Shown here in pieces: positions 23,551 to 32,369 of a stretch of 64,000 bases of DNA. Position numbers and translations under genes: made by a program. Below the pieces are notes generated by a model. That model searched no databases, was not told the origin of the DNA, and saw only the letters and a list, made by a program, of their open reading frames with translations. Origin of the DNA: DASZUK01 sp035547695 (GTDB lineage Bacteria; Actinomycetota; Acidimicrobiia; Acidimicrobiales; RAAP-2). How positions within the stretch are numbered: position 1 is the first letter of the stretch; each line of letters begins with the position of its first letter. The stretch is taken from the NCBI GenBank assembly GCA_035547695.1, contig DASZUK010000041.1:1-64000 (forward strand), written 5' to 3'.

Positions 23551-24255
23551 TCACGTGGTGACGCCTTCGAAGTAGGTCTCGGCCAGGTTCCCCTCACGGG
23601 CGATGTCGGCGGCCGTCCCCTCCCGGACCACCTGGCCCTTGGCGAGGATGTACACGTAGTCGGCCAGGGCCAGGGCCTGGCCGACGTACTGCTCGACGAC
23701 CAGCAGCGAGCACCCCGCCTCCGTCAGCTTGGGCAGGGCGGCGTAGAGCTCCTGGACGACGAGGGGGGCCAGCCCCATGGAGATCTCGTCCAACAGGGCG
23801 ATCTTGGGCTGCGACAGGTAGGCTCGGGAAAGGGCCACCATCTGCTGCTCGCCGCCGGACAGGGTGCCGGCGATGCGGTCGGCCAGGTCGCCCAGCCGGG
23901 GGAACACGGCCGCCGCCCGGTCGAGGGCGGTCTTCGGGTCCCGCTTGCCCTCGAAGATGAGCAGGTTGTCCCGGACCGTCAGGCCCGGGAAGATCCCCCG
24001 GCCCTCCGGCACGTGGCAGATGCCGGCCCGGGCCGCCTTGTCCGGCCGCAGTCGGGTGATGTCCGCGCCGTCGAGCAGCACCTGGCCGGCGTCGACGTCG
24101 ATCATCCGCGAGGCGACCCGAAGGGTGGTGGTCTTGCCGCTGCCGTTGGCGCCCAGCAGGGCCACGATGGCCCCCTCCCCCACCGTCAGGCTGACGGCGT
24201 TCAGCACCTTGCTGCCGTCGTAGCCGGCGCTCACCCCGCGGATCTCAAAGGCCAC
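23551..24255 (-). CDS. livF: ABC transporter ATP-binding protein, LivF type
   Basis: 234-aa ATPase. Walker A GANGSGKTTT, signature LSGGEQQMVALSRA, Walker B KIALLDEISMGLAP and the His-switch region VVEQYVGQALALADY (Gln after Glu, as in LivF) are in place. Length fits LivF. The GTG start has GAGGAGG 6 nt upstream and overlaps the end of the livG-like gene by 11 bp. Supplies one of the two ATPase subunits for the Liv-type importer. Confidence 0.92.
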   Translation of the reverse strand: MAFEIRGVSAGYDGSKVLNAVSLTVGEGAIVALLGANGSGKTTTLRVASRMIDVDAGQVLLDGADITRLRPDKAARAGICHVPEGRGIFPGLTVRDNLLIFEGKRDPKTALDRAAAVFPRLGDLADRIAGTLSGGEQQMVALSRAYLSQPKIALLDEISMGLAPLVVQELYAALPKLTEAGCSLLVVEQYVGQALALADYVYILAKGQVVREGTAADIAREGNLAETYFEGVTT

Positions 24256-25063
24256 TGCCGGCCTCCTCGGCCACCCGGTCCAGCTCCTCGTCCACCACGC
24301 CGAGGTAGGCGGCCCGCACCAGGTGGTCGGACAGCACCTCGTCGACCGTGCCCTCGCAGATCTTCTTCCCGAAGTCGAGGACGTGGACGCGGTCGCAGAC
24401 GGCGGTGATCAGGCTCATGTCATGCTCGACCAGCAGGACCCCGCAGCCCCGGGTCTCCACCGCCATCTGCAGGACCCGGGCGAACTCGGCGGTCTCGTTC
24501 CGGTCCAGCCCGGACGACGGCTCGTCCAGCAGGAGGAGGCGGGCCGGGTTGGCCAGCACCCGGGCGAACTCCACCATCCGGCGCTGGCCGGTGGACAGCG
24601 ACCGGACCAGCCGGTCGCGGAGCGGCTCGAGGCCGCACAGGGCCAGGGCGCCGTCCCGGGCCTCCTCGCACTCGCGGCGGCCCGACCGGCTGCGGTAGAC
24701 GCTGCGCAGCACGTTGATCCCCGCCCAGGACGCCTCCCGCCCCATCTCCACGTTCTGGGCCACCGTCATGGTGCTGAACAGCTCCATCTTCTGGAACGTC
24801 CGGCTCATGCCCCGACGGGCCCGGGCCGACGGGCCGAGCCGGTCCACCGGCTCCCCGAACAGGCTGACGGAGCCGGTGGTGGTCGGCACCAGGCCGGAAC
24901 AGGCGTTGAACAGGGTCGACTTGCCGGCACCGTTCGGCCCGATGAGGCCGGTGATCCGGCCGACCGGCGCCGACAGGGTGCAGTGGTCGAGGGCGACGAC
25001 GCCACCGAACCGCACGGTGACCTCCTCGGCCGCCAACCCCGGCTGCTCGATCACCGCCGTCAT
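24245..25063 (-). CDS. livG: ABC transporter ATP-binding protein, LivG type
   Basis: 272-aa ATPase. VRFGGVVALDHCTLSAPVGR, Walker A GPNGAGKSTLFN, the LivG-type MSRTFQKMELFSTMTVAQNV stretch, Walker B LLLLDEPSSGLD and VEHDMSLI are present. The signature reads LSTGQRRMVEFARV rather than LSGGQQ. A C-terminal extension (LGVVDEELDRVAEEAGSGL) is slightly longer than usual. The ATG overlaps the permease stop by 4 bp. Partner of the fused permease and livF. Confidence 0.92.
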   Translation of the reverse strand: MTAVIEQPGLAAEEVTVRFGGVVALDHCTLSAPVGRITGLIGPNGAGKSTLFNACSGLVPTTTGSVSLFGEPVDRLGPSARARRGMSRTFQKMELFSTMTVAQNVEMGREASWAGINVLRSVYRSRSGRRECEEARDGALALCGLEPLRDRLVRSLSTGQRRMVEFARVLANPARLLLLDEPSSGLDRNETAEFARVLQMAVETRGCGVLLVEHDMSLITAVCDRVHVLDFGKKICEGTVDEVLSDHLVRAAYLGVVDEELDRVAEEAGSGL

Positions 25064-26997
25064 CCGGCCACCCGGTCCCCGGCTCGCAATGGGGCCACCG
25101 GCGCCGGCACCACCGGTGTCGGTGACGCCGGCGGTCTGTCGGGGCCACCGGCGGCGTCCTTCGCCGCCCTCGACTGCCGGCGGCGGCGCAACCCGGTCGA
25201 GGTGGCGGCCGCCTGGACGGCGAACACCCCGAAGGCCAGGTTCAGCCAGTTCTGGGTGGTGTAGCTGCCGATGAAGGACGGGATGACCTCGATGCCGATG
25301 GCCGCCACGATGGCGGCGCCCAGCGTCCCCACCCCCGGGGCCTGGGCCCCGAGCACCAGCAGGACCACCAGCAGCAGCGACGTCGGCACCGTCTGGAAGT
25401 CGCCGGGACCGACCTTGCCGAAGATGGGCCCGATCAGCGCCCCGGCCACGCCGGCGACGAAGGCCGACAGGCAGAACACCAGCACCCCGGGGATCCGGAC
25501 ATCCGAGCCCAGGCTGGTCAGCGCCACCGGGGCGTCCGCCCGGGCCTGCAGCAACCGCCCCAGGGCGCCCCGCTCGACGGCACGGACCAAGAAATAGATG
25601 ACGAGCACACAGGCCAGGACGACGAAGTAGTACTCCGTGGCCGTCGGGGCGAAGCTGGGCCGGGTCACGTCCAGTGTGCCGACGGCGTTGCCGAACATGA
25701 GGAAGGTGGGGAACACCTGCTGCTCCAGCAGCAGGCCGAACCCGAGGGTGGCCAGGGCGACGTAGAGGGTGGAGATCCGCAGGGCCGGGATGGCGATCAG
25801 GGCGCCGATGGGCACCAGGGCGAGCCCGGAGACGAGCAGGGCCAGCAGCCACGGCATCGACGCTGTGATCACCAGGTGGTGCATGACCACGGCGCCGATG
25901 GCGGCGAAGCTCATCTGGCACAGCGACACCTGGTTGGCCGTCCGCACCAACAGGCTGAGGGACATGAACAGGATCACGTAGACCAGGGCCATCGACCAGT
26001 CGAAGATCCGGGTGTCGAAGACGAACGGCACGGTGCACAGGACGGCGACGGCCACCACCATCTTGATGGCCCGGGCCTGCGGGCTGGCCAGGGTGGCCAC
26101 CGTCCGGGTCTGCAGCATGGCCCCGAACTCCACCAGCTTGCCCCGGCGGCTGAACACCAGCACCACCAGCAGGACCAGGAACGGCAGGCTGGAGGGCAGC
26201 CCGTTGAGGACCGAGTATGTGTTGGCGTACTTGGTGGACACGGCGCCGACCACCCCGATGGCCAGCGAGCCGACGTAGGCCCACGGCAGGCTGACGAACC
26301 GGCCGATGGCGGCGGCGCCGAAGCTCTCCACCACGAGCAGCGTCAGCGAGGTGGCGTCCAGCCCGAGGCTGGGGGCGATCAGCACGCCGGACAGGGCCCC
26401 GAACATGCAGCTCAAGATCCACGCCCGGCGGCGGACCGACGTCCCGCTGACCCCGCTCAGCTCCAGCAGGGTGACGTCGTCCACCACCGCCTTCGTCTCC
26501 CGGCCGAAGGTGGTGAACCGCAGCACCGCCGCCAGGCCGAGCACCAGGAGCAGGCCGAGCGCCATGATCGTGACCTGGTCCCAGCCGACGAAGACGCCGC
26601 CGATGGAGAACGTGCTGGTCGGCAGGAACGCCGGGTAGGTCTGGTTCCCGGCCCCGAGCTTCACCTGGAAGAGGGCGATGAGGGAGACCATGATGCCGAT
26701 GGTGGCCACGATCTTCATCGACGTGCTCGCCCCGGTCAGCAGGTAGCCGACCCGCTCCATCACCAGGCCGAGCACGACGCCGACGACGACCAGGGTGACC
26801 ACGCCGGCCAGCCCCCAGTTCCAGTGGTAGACGTCGTGGAGCTCGTAGAACAACCCGGCGGCCACGGCGGCGATGGCGCCCTGGGCGAAGTTGAAGATGC
26901 CGGACGTCCGGTAGGACAGCACGAGGCCGAGGGCGGCGATGCCGTAGACCGATCCGCTGACGAGCCCGACGATGATGAAGGGGAACAGGGTGCTCAT
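25060..26997 (-). CDS. Fused LivH-LivM branched-chain-type ABC permease
   Basis: 645-aa membrane protein that joins what are normally two genes. Residues about 1-295 are LivH-like, with GLVSGSVYGIAALGLVLSYR and GIFNFAQGAIAAVAAG. Residues about 330-620 are LivM-like, with VRTANQVSLCQMSFAAIGAV and FCLSAFVAGVAGALIGPIFG. The linker near residues 295-325 is a short charged loop (SRRGKLVEF). At least sixteen hydrophobic segments are visible. The C-terminal tail is Pro/Ala-rich and cytosolic. The fusion fixes 1:1 permease stoichiometry. First gene of the permease-livG-livF operon. Confidence 0.9.
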   Translation of the reverse strand: MSTLFPFIIVGLVSGSVYGIAALGLVLSYRTSGIFNFAQGAIAAVAAGLFYELHDVYHWNWGLAGVVTLVVVGVVLGLVMERVGYLLTGASTSMKIVATIGIMVSLIALFQVKLGAGNQTYPAFLPTSTFSIGGVFVGWDQVTIMALGLLLVLGLAAVLRFTTFGRETKAVVDDVTLLELSGVSGTSVRRRAWILSCMFGALSGVLIAPSLGLDATSLTLLVVESFGAAAIGRFVSLPWAYVGSLAIGVVGAVSTKYANTYSVLNGLPSSLPFLVLLVVLVFSRRGKLVEFGAMLQTRTVATLASPQARAIKMVVAVAVLCTVPFVFDTRIFDWSMALVYVILFMSLSLLVRTANQVSLCQMSFAAIGAVVMHHLVITASMPWLLALLVSGLALVPIGALIAIPALRISTLYVALATLGFGLLLEQQVFPTFLMFGNAVGTLDVTRPSFAPTATEYYFVVLACVLVIYFLVRAVERGALGRLLQARADAPVALTSLGSDVRIPGVLVFCLSAFVAGVAGALIGPIFGKVGPGDFQTVPTSLLLVVLLVLGAQAPGVGTLGAAIVAAIGIEVIPSFIGSYTTQNWLNLAFGVFAVQAAATSTGLRRRRQSRAAKDAAGGPDRPPASPTPVVPAPVAPLRAGDRVAG

Positions 26998-27107
26998 GGA
27001 CAGATGCTCATGACGACGTCGGGAGGACCATCCGGTTGGTCATCGCCAGCAACACGAACGTCTCCCCCTCCCTGGGCACCTCAGCCGTGTCCGCCCCCCG
27101 GATACGG

Positions 27108-27122
27108 TTAATATAGTTAAAC
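27108..27122. promoter_or_regulatory. AT-rich promoter island upstream of the Liv importer
   Basis: TTAATATAGTTAAAC stands in GC-rich DNA about 110 bp before the permease ATG, and 94 bp after the next gene's stop on the same strand. It contains TAACTATATTA on the minus strand, a member of the recurring promoter core. Confidence 0.45.
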
Positions 27123-27203
27123 GATTATGTCAGGTCAACGGCGGCCGGGTCAACGCGGGTGCCACCGGTCACCGCCCGGCCTGGGCAGGGCCGGACCGGT
27201 CCG

Positions 27204-28388
27204 TCAGCCGAGCCCGTAGAGGCGGGCGGCGTTGTCGTGCAGCACCTTGCGGAGGGTGGCCTCGGGGAGCCCGGACAGGTGGGTGGCGATGTGCTCCCTG
27301 GGCATCGTGGCGACGCTCGCCGGCCCGGGCGTCATGCTGGTGGCGTGGGGGAAATCGGTCTCGTACAGGATGTTGTCGGCCCCCAGCAGGTCGATGGCGG
27401 CCATGGCGACGTCGGTCTCGAACCAGAAGCAGCCGTAGATCTGGCGCTTGAAGTACTCGCTGGGGAGCAGGTCGAACTCCGGGTGCTCCTGCGGGACGCC
27501 GCAGTTCCTCCACTGCCAGTCCAGGGCCTCCAGGGCGAACGGCAACCAGCCCACGCCGCTCTCCACGGACACGAAGTTGAGGTCGGGGAACCGGTGGCAG
27601 ACGCCGCCAACGATGAGCTGGGAGATGGTCCGCAGGTTGCCCATCATCATCCACACCCCGGTCCAGGAGAAGTTGGCGTGCAGGCCGGCCCCGGCGTACC
27701 CCCCGTTGTTCAACAGCAGCGAGTTGTCGCCGGAGGCGATGTGGAAGTTGACCGGAAGCCGCATCTCCTGGGCCGCCGCCCAGAGCCGGTCCCAGTAGGG
27801 GTCGGCCAGTGCCGGCAGGCCGAAGTTGGCCGGCTCCTGGCTGAACACGATGCCCCGGTGCCCGGCCGCCGCACACCGTTCCATCTCGGCCAGCGTCCAA
27901 TCGAGGTTCCAGAACGGCAGTTGGGTCATCGGCAGCAGCCGATCGGGGGCGACGCTGCTCCACTCCGTCTGGAAGTCGTTGTAGGCCCGGATGCACTCGT
28001 CGGTGAACGCCGCCTCGGCACCGACGAGGTCGCCGGCGCTGAACATGGCGACGTTCGAGTACAGCACCTGGGCGTGCACGCCCGCCTCGTCCATCCAGCG
28101 AAGGCGCCTGCCCGGGTCCCAGCAGGCAGGATCGGCGTCCTCGAAACGGAGCGGGTGCTCCGGGCAGAACTCCGGCCAGTTGAACTGGGCGGCCCGCCCA
28201 CCGGCGAAGATGGGCCGGTCGCCCACGAACCAGTACTCCTCCGGCTCGCCGCCCCCTTCGGGCTCGTGCCACCTTACGTGCGGCACCAGGTCGCCCCACC
28301 GCGAGGACATGCGGGAGGTCCAGAGGTCGGGGGGCTCCAGGATGTGGGTGTCCGTGTCGATGATCGGGATGGACGCCAGGTCCGTCAT
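27204..28388 (-). CDS. Amidohydrolase-2 family hydrolase
   Basis: 394-aa TIM-barrel protein. IIDTDTHILEPPDLWTSRM opens it, with Asp-Thr-Asp-Thr-His where classical members have HxH. AYNDFQTEWSSVAPDRLLPM, LPVNFHIASGDNS (barrel His), FVSVESGVGWLPFALEALDW and ILYETDFPHATS (the Asp-Phe-Pro-His box) follow. It is most like the gene at 32370-33617. The ATG is preceded by GTAGGAGAC. Divergent from an SDR across an AT-rich island, so the two probably serve one pathway. Confidence 0.87.
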   Translation of the reverse strand: MTDLASIPIIDTDTHILEPPDLWTSRMSSRWGDLVPHVRWHEPEGGGEPEEYWFVGDRPIFAGGRAAQFNWPEFCPEHPLRFEDADPACWDPGRRLRWMDEAGVHAQVLYSNVAMFSAGDLVGAEAAFTDECIRAYNDFQTEWSSVAPDRLLPMTQLPFWNLDWTLAEMERCAAAGHRGIVFSQEPANFGLPALADPYWDRLWAAAQEMRLPVNFHIASGDNSLLLNNGGYAGAGLHANFSWTGVWMMMGNLRTISQLIVGGVCHRFPDLNFVSVESGVGWLPFALEALDWQWRNCGVPQEHPEFDLLPSEYFKRQIYGCFWFETDVAMAAIDLLGADNILYETDFPHATSMTPGPASVATMPREHIATHLSGLPEATLRKVLHDNAARLYGLG

Positions 28389-28475
28389 TGTCGTCTCCTA
28401 CCCTGCTCGTGCGACGGCGGCGGGCTCGATGCCGCACCCCCGGGTGGTCCGATCGACCCCGTGAAACGTACCTCA

Positions 28476-28493
28476 CTAGTCTAACTCATTCAG
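28476..28493. promoter_or_regulatory. AT-rich promoter island between amidohydrolase and SDR
   Basis: CTAGTCTAACTCATTCAG lies in the 127-bp divergent region, 22 bp before the SDR start. It contains TAACTCATTCA, one of the weaker matches to the recurring core. Confidence 0.4.
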
Positions 28494-28515
28494 ATCAATT
28501 TCCGAGGAGTGCGAC

Positions 28516-29349
28516 ATGCCCACCAGCCCATCTGGACGCTTTGCCGGCAAGGCGGTGATCGTGACCGGCGGCTCGGGCCACATCGGCCTGGGCGTCGCCC
28601 TCGGCTTCGCCGCCGAGGGGGCGGCGATCACCGTGGTCGGCCGGGACCCCCAGGCCGGCGAGGCGGCGGTGGCCCGACTGAAGGCCGCCGGGCCGGACGC
28701 CCTGTTCGTGGCCGCCGAGGTGCAGACAGCCGACCAGGTGGGCCGGGCGGTGGAGCGGACCGTCGACCGGTTCGGCGGCCTGCACGTGCTGGTGAACAAC
28801 GCCGCCATCATCGAGCACGCCACCCACGACGCCCTCGTCGCCGACATGGACAGCGACCACTGGGAGGAGTACCTGGCCGTCAACGTCACCGGGCCGTTCA
28901 ACGCCACCCGGGCCGCCGTGCCGGCGATCGTGGCCTCCGGCGGTGGGACGATCGTGAACATCAGCTCGACCGCCGCCGACTTCGCCCGGCCCAAGGCGGC
29001 GGGGTACGGCGTGAGCAAGAGCGCCCTCCACTCCCTGACCCGCTACACCGCCGTCGACCACGGCCCCCTGGTCCGCTGCAACGAGGTCGTCCTCGGCCCC
29101 ATCCGCCGTCCCGGGTCCAACCCGATCTACGACCTCATCGACCACGACCCGGCGTTCGCCCGCCAGACCTGGAGCCGGATCGTCGCCGGCCGGCTCGGGA
29201 CGCCGGCCGACGTCGCCAACGCCTGCCTCTTCCTGTGCGCCGACGACAGCTCGTTCATCACCGGCGCCTCCCTGGTCGTGGACGGCGGCAGCCACCTCAC
29301 CACCCCCCTGGCGGACTGGAACCGGGTCCTGTTGCCCGACGACCAGTAG
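28516..29349 (+). CDS. Short-chain dehydrogenase/reductase (SDR)
   Basis: 277-aa SDR. TGGSGHIGLGVALGFAAEG is the nucleotide motif, VVGRDPQAGE follows strand 2, then NNAAI, the catalytic Ser in NISSTAADFARPKA, YGVSKSAL (YxxxK) and GASLVVDGGSHLTT. GAGGAG precedes the ATG. Divergent from an amidohydrolase and followed by a frameshifted PPOX gene on the other strand. An alcohol or keto intermediate is likely, identity unknown. Confidence 0.88.
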   Translation: MPTSPSGRFAGKAVIVTGGSGHIGLGVALGFAAEGAAITVVGRDPQAGEAAVARLKAAGPDALFVAAEVQTADQVGRAVERTVDRFGGLHVLVNNAAIIEHATHDALVADMDSDHWEEYLAVNVTGPFNATRAAVPAIVASGGGTIVNISSTAADFARPKAAGYGVSKSALHSLTRYTAVDHGPLVRCNEVVLGPIRRPGSNPIYDLIDHDPAFARQTWSRIVAGRLGTPADVANACLFLCADDSSFITGASLVVDGGSHLTTPLADWNRVLLPDDQ

Positions 29350-29364
29350 GGGCTGCCCGGCAAT

Positions 29365-29406
29365 GGCTCGCCGGGCGGGGCTCGCCGGGCGGGGCTCGCC
29401 GGGCGG
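29365..29406 (+). repeat. 14-bp tandem repeat (3 copies)
   Basis: Three identical copies of GGCTCGCCGGGCGG start 15 bp after the SDR stop and end 4 bp before the stop of the convergent PPOX-like gene. Confidence 0.88.
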
Positions 29407-29410
29407 CTCG

Positions 29411-29883
29411 CTAGTAGGGGCTGTCCAACTTGGTGTGGTCCCAACTGGCCGCCCGTTCGACCGAGAGGAGCAGCCCGACCCGCTTGGCCGCCGCCCCGAC
29501 AGGTCGACGGCCGGGACGTCGCCGGGGTCCGTCGTCGCCTCCAGCACCCGCCGGCGGACGAGTCCCAGCAGCTCCAGCACGCGCCCCGGGTCGTCCACCA
29601 CCTCGACCGACCCCTGCAGCAGGACCCCCTGGATGTCCCGGTAGGGATCGGTCCGCTCCACCAGCAGCGAGGCGGCTGGGGATCGACGCAGGTTGGCCGC
29701 CTTCTGGGACCGGGCGAACGTCGTCATGGCCACGGCGCCGTGGTGCAGGACGTAGCTGAGGTGGGCCAGGTGGGGATGGCCGTGGGGACCGATGGTGCCG
29801 AGCACCCCGCGGTGGTGGCCGCGCAGGAACGCCCCCTGTTCCGCCGAGGACATCCGGATGGCGTCGCGCCGTGACGGGGTCAC
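29411..29883 (-). pseudogene. PPOX/F420-type oxidoreductase gene with a one-base frameshift
   Basis: Split-beta-barrel flavin/F420 protein. The first part runs GVLGTIGPHGHPHLAHLSYV, TTFARSQKAANLRRSPAASL and QGVLLQGSVEVVDD, up to AVDLSG in one frame. The true end, AKRVGLLLSVERAASWDHTK and LDSPY then a stop, is in the next frame. Adding one C in the C4 run at 29494-29497 restores a continuous 157-residue frame (plus stop) from the GTG. Without it the frame runs on antisense to the SDR. Either a recent inactivation or a base lost in a homopolymer during sequencing. If intact, it would bind F420 or FMN and reduce a small substrate. The start could also be the ATG at 29853. Confidence 0.75.
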
Positions 29884-29914
29884 CGGGTCACGCCGTCACC
29901 ATGGCGTGATCGGA

Positions 29915-31135
29915 TCAGACCACCCCACTAGCCCGGAGGGTGGCGATGCGTTCGGGGTCGTACCCCAGCACCGACGCCAGCACCTCGTCGGTGTGCTGGC
30001 CGAGCTCGGGGGCGACGTGGCGCACCCGGCCGGGGGTGGCGCTCATGGCCGGGACCACCCCCGGCATCGGGATCGTCCCGGCGGTGGGGTGCTCCACGTC
30101 CACGATGTTCTGGCGCGCCCTGATGTGGGGGTCCTCCAGCAGCGTCATCGGCTCGTGGACGATCCCGGCCACCGCCCCGGCGTCCTCGAACACCTGGAAC
30201 ACCCGTTCCGACGGGTTGACGGCGATCCACCGCTCGGTGGCCTTCACGATCTCGCCGACCACGTCGGGGTCGAAGGCCCACTCCATCCCGGCCAGCTCAC
30301 CCTCCTGCTGGAGCAGCCGGAAGATCCGCTCCTGGGTGTCGGCGGTGGCCGCCGACACCACCACGTAGCGGCCGTCGGAGGCCGGCCAGATCCCGGTGAG
30401 GAAGGCGCCGGCCAGCGGGAACCCCACCCCCTGCCGGCGGGCGTTCAGCCCGGTCAGGGCGGCCACGGGGATCTGCCAGTCGATCATGCGGAACAGCCCC
30501 TCGTAGAGGGCGAGGTCGATGACCTGGCCCCCGTGGCCGAGATCCCGGGCTCGCAGGGCGGCGGTGATGGCAAAGGCGGCGGTCAGCCCGGTCACGGTGT
30601 CGCCGAGGGAGTACCCCGGGTGGATCGGGTTGCCATCGGCCTCGCCGGTCAGGTTGCTGGCCCCGCTGAACGCCTCGGCGATCTTGCCGAAGCCGCGCCG
30701 CGAGGCGTACGGGCCGGTCTGGCCGAACCCGGAGACCCGGGCCACCACCAGGTCGGGGTTGGCCCCGAACAGGGTGTCCGGGTCAAGGCCCAGGCCCTCG
30801 AGGACGCCGGGACGGAAGTTCTCCACCAGGGCGTCGCTCCGGGCGACGAGGTCCAAGAAGACGGCCCGGCCCTCCTCGGTCTTCACGTCGAGGGTCACCG
30901 ACTTCTTGTTCCGGCCCACCACCGTCCACCACAGCGTGGCCCCGTTGTGGGAGGGCCCCATCCGCCGGTGGCTGTCGCCGCCCGTCCGGCTCTCCACCTT
31001 GATGACCTCGGCACCGAGGTCACCCAGCATGGAGCAGGCGTACGGCCCGGCGATGGCCAGGCCGAACTCGATCACCCGCACCCCGGTCATCGGCCCGTCG
31101 GCCAGGTCCGGGCGGGCCTCGCCGGTGGCGGTCAC
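29915..31135 (-). CDS. CaiB/BaiF family III CoA transferase
   Basis: 406-aa class III CoA transferase, which moves CoA from one acid to another without free CoA. VRVIEFGLAIAGPYACSMLG, LGAEVIKVESRTGGDSHRR, GRNKKSVTLDVKTEEGR and DALVENFRPGVLEGLGL are diagnostic, and the nucleophile Asp lies in HPGYSLGDTVTGLTAA. Length is normal. The GTG overlaps the amidohydrolase stop by 4 bp, so it is the third gene of an amidohydrolase-amidohydrolase-CaiB operon. Could activate the acid released by the hydrolases. Confidence 0.9.
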   Translation of the reverse strand: MTATGEARPDLADGPMTGVRVIEFGLAIAGPYACSMLGDLGAEVIKVESRTGGDSHRRMGPSHNGATLWWTVVGRNKKSVTLDVKTEEGRAVFLDLVARSDALVENFRPGVLEGLGLDPDTLFGANPDLVVARVSGFGQTGPYASRRGFGKIAEAFSGASNLTGEADGNPIHPGYSLGDTVTGLTAAFAITAALRARDLGHGGQVIDLALYEGLFRMIDWQIPVAALTGLNARRQGVGFPLAGAFLTGIWPASDGRYVVVSAATADTQERIFRLLQQEGELAGMEWAFDPDVVGEIVKATERWIAVNPSERVFQVFEDAGAVAGIVHEPMTLLEDPHIRARQNIVDVEHPTAGTIPMPGVVPAMSATPGRVRHVAPELGQHTDEVLASVLGYDPERIATLRASGVV

Positions 31136-32331
31136 GCCGCCAGCCCCAGCCGGTCGAGGCCGAAGCCGGTGATGGCGTTCCCCCGGAGGAAGGCGTGGAT
31201 CTCCGCCTCCGACATCCCGGCGTCCCGGCAGTGCTGGAGTGCCAGGTCACGGCTGTTGGGGAACGACGTCACCGAGTGCGGGAAGTCGCACTCGAAGCAC
31301 ATCTGCGAGGCCCCGATCCTGCCCCGGTTGGCCATGGCGAAGTTGTCGTTGTACACCGACGTGAACACCCGGCCGTCGATGTACGTGGACGGCGGCGCCG
31401 GCAGCTCCGACCCCAGGGAGGACCCCTCCCGACGGTCCCACAGCCAGTCGGCCTGCTCCAGGACATAGGGCAGCCACCCGGCCTGGCTCTCGGCGTAGAA
31501 GAGCTTCAGCCCCGGCACCCGGTCCAGGGTCCCGGAGAACACGAAGTCGAGCAGCGACCCCATGGTCACCGAGAAGTGGGTGATCGTGCTGATGATGTGG
31601 GGGGCGTCCGGGGAGGTGGTGGGGACGTGGGAGCTGGACCCGATGTGCATGCACGTCATCAGGTCCGCCTCGGCGGCCGTCCGGAACAGCGGGTCCCATG
31701 TCCCCGAGTGGATGGACGGCAGCCCCAACTGGTGGGGGTTCTCAGAGAAGGCGAAGGCCACGGTGCCCTTGTCGGCGCACCGCCGCAGTTCGGCGACGGC
31801 CAGGTCGAGGTCCCACAGCGGGATGATGGTCAGCGGGATCAACCGCCCCCGGCCGGGCCCGGCGCACCAGTCCTCCAGCAGCCAGTCGTTGTAGGCGCGG
31901 ACGCACTCGAGGGCCACCTCTTTGTCCCGGGCCTCTTTGAACGTCTGCCCGCAGAACCGGGGGACGACGTTCGGGAAACAGAGGGACGCCTCGACGCCGT
32001 CGAGGGTCATGTCCCGCAGCCGCCCGTCCTGGCGCCAGCACCCGTCGTGGACGGCGTCGAAGGTGGTCGGGGTGATGTCCGGCACCTCGAACCCCACCGC
32101 CGCCGCCGCCGTCACCAGAGGGATCTGGAGGGACTCGTACACCCACCAGTCGCACGGCTCGCCCTCGTCGTCGCTACGGACCAGGGTCTGCTTGCCGTCG
32201 TTGGTCGGCACCGCCCGGGCCCGCTCCACCCGGGGCACCAGGTCCCGGTGGCGGGACGAGGCCCGGGAGGTCCACAGGTCGGGCGGCTCGAGGACGTGGT
32301 CGTCGACCGAGACGATGGCGACGTCGGCCAC
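31132..32331 (-). CDS. Amidohydrolase-2 family hydrolase
   Basis: 399-aa TIM-barrel hydrolase. IVSVDDHVLEPPDLWTSRA opens it (Asp-Asp-His), then CFPNVVPRFCGQTF, AYNDWLLEDWCAGPGRGRLI, LMTCMHIGSSS (barrel His) and MCFECDFPHSVT (Asp box with Glu-Cys). It is most similar to the gene at 50274-51491. The GTG is preferred because GGGGAGGGG is directly upstream; a GTG 21 bp earlier is possible. It follows another amidohydrolase by 38 bp and overlaps the CoA transferase gene by 4 bp. Confidence 0.86.
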   Translation of the reverse strand: MADVAIVSVDDHVLEPPDLWTSRASSRHRDLVPRVERARAVPTNDGKQTLVRSDDEGEPCDWWVYESLQIPLVTAAAAVGFEVPDITPTTFDAVHDGCWRQDGRLRDMTLDGVEASLCFPNVVPRFCGQTFKEARDKEVALECVRAYNDWLLEDWCAGPGRGRLIPLTIIPLWDLDLAVAELRRCADKGTVAFAFSENPHQLGLPSIHSGTWDPLFRTAAEADLMTCMHIGSSSHVPTTSPDAPHIISTITHFSVTMGSLLDFVFSGTLDRVPGLKLFYAESQAGWLPYVLEQADWLWDRREGSSLGSELPAPPSTYIDGRVFTSVYNDNFAMANRGRIGASQMCFECDFPHSVTSFPNSRDLALQHCRDAGMSEAEIHAFLRGNAITGFGLDRLGLAA

Positions 32332-32369
32332 GTCCCCCTCCCCGCGGTCGGGCACCCCCCCGCCCGCCG

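Noticed and set aside
24245..26422. 725-aa open frame with the LivG sequence at its end
   Set aside because: The first 450 residues are the fused permease read in the wrong frame; the true livG start overlaps the permease stop.
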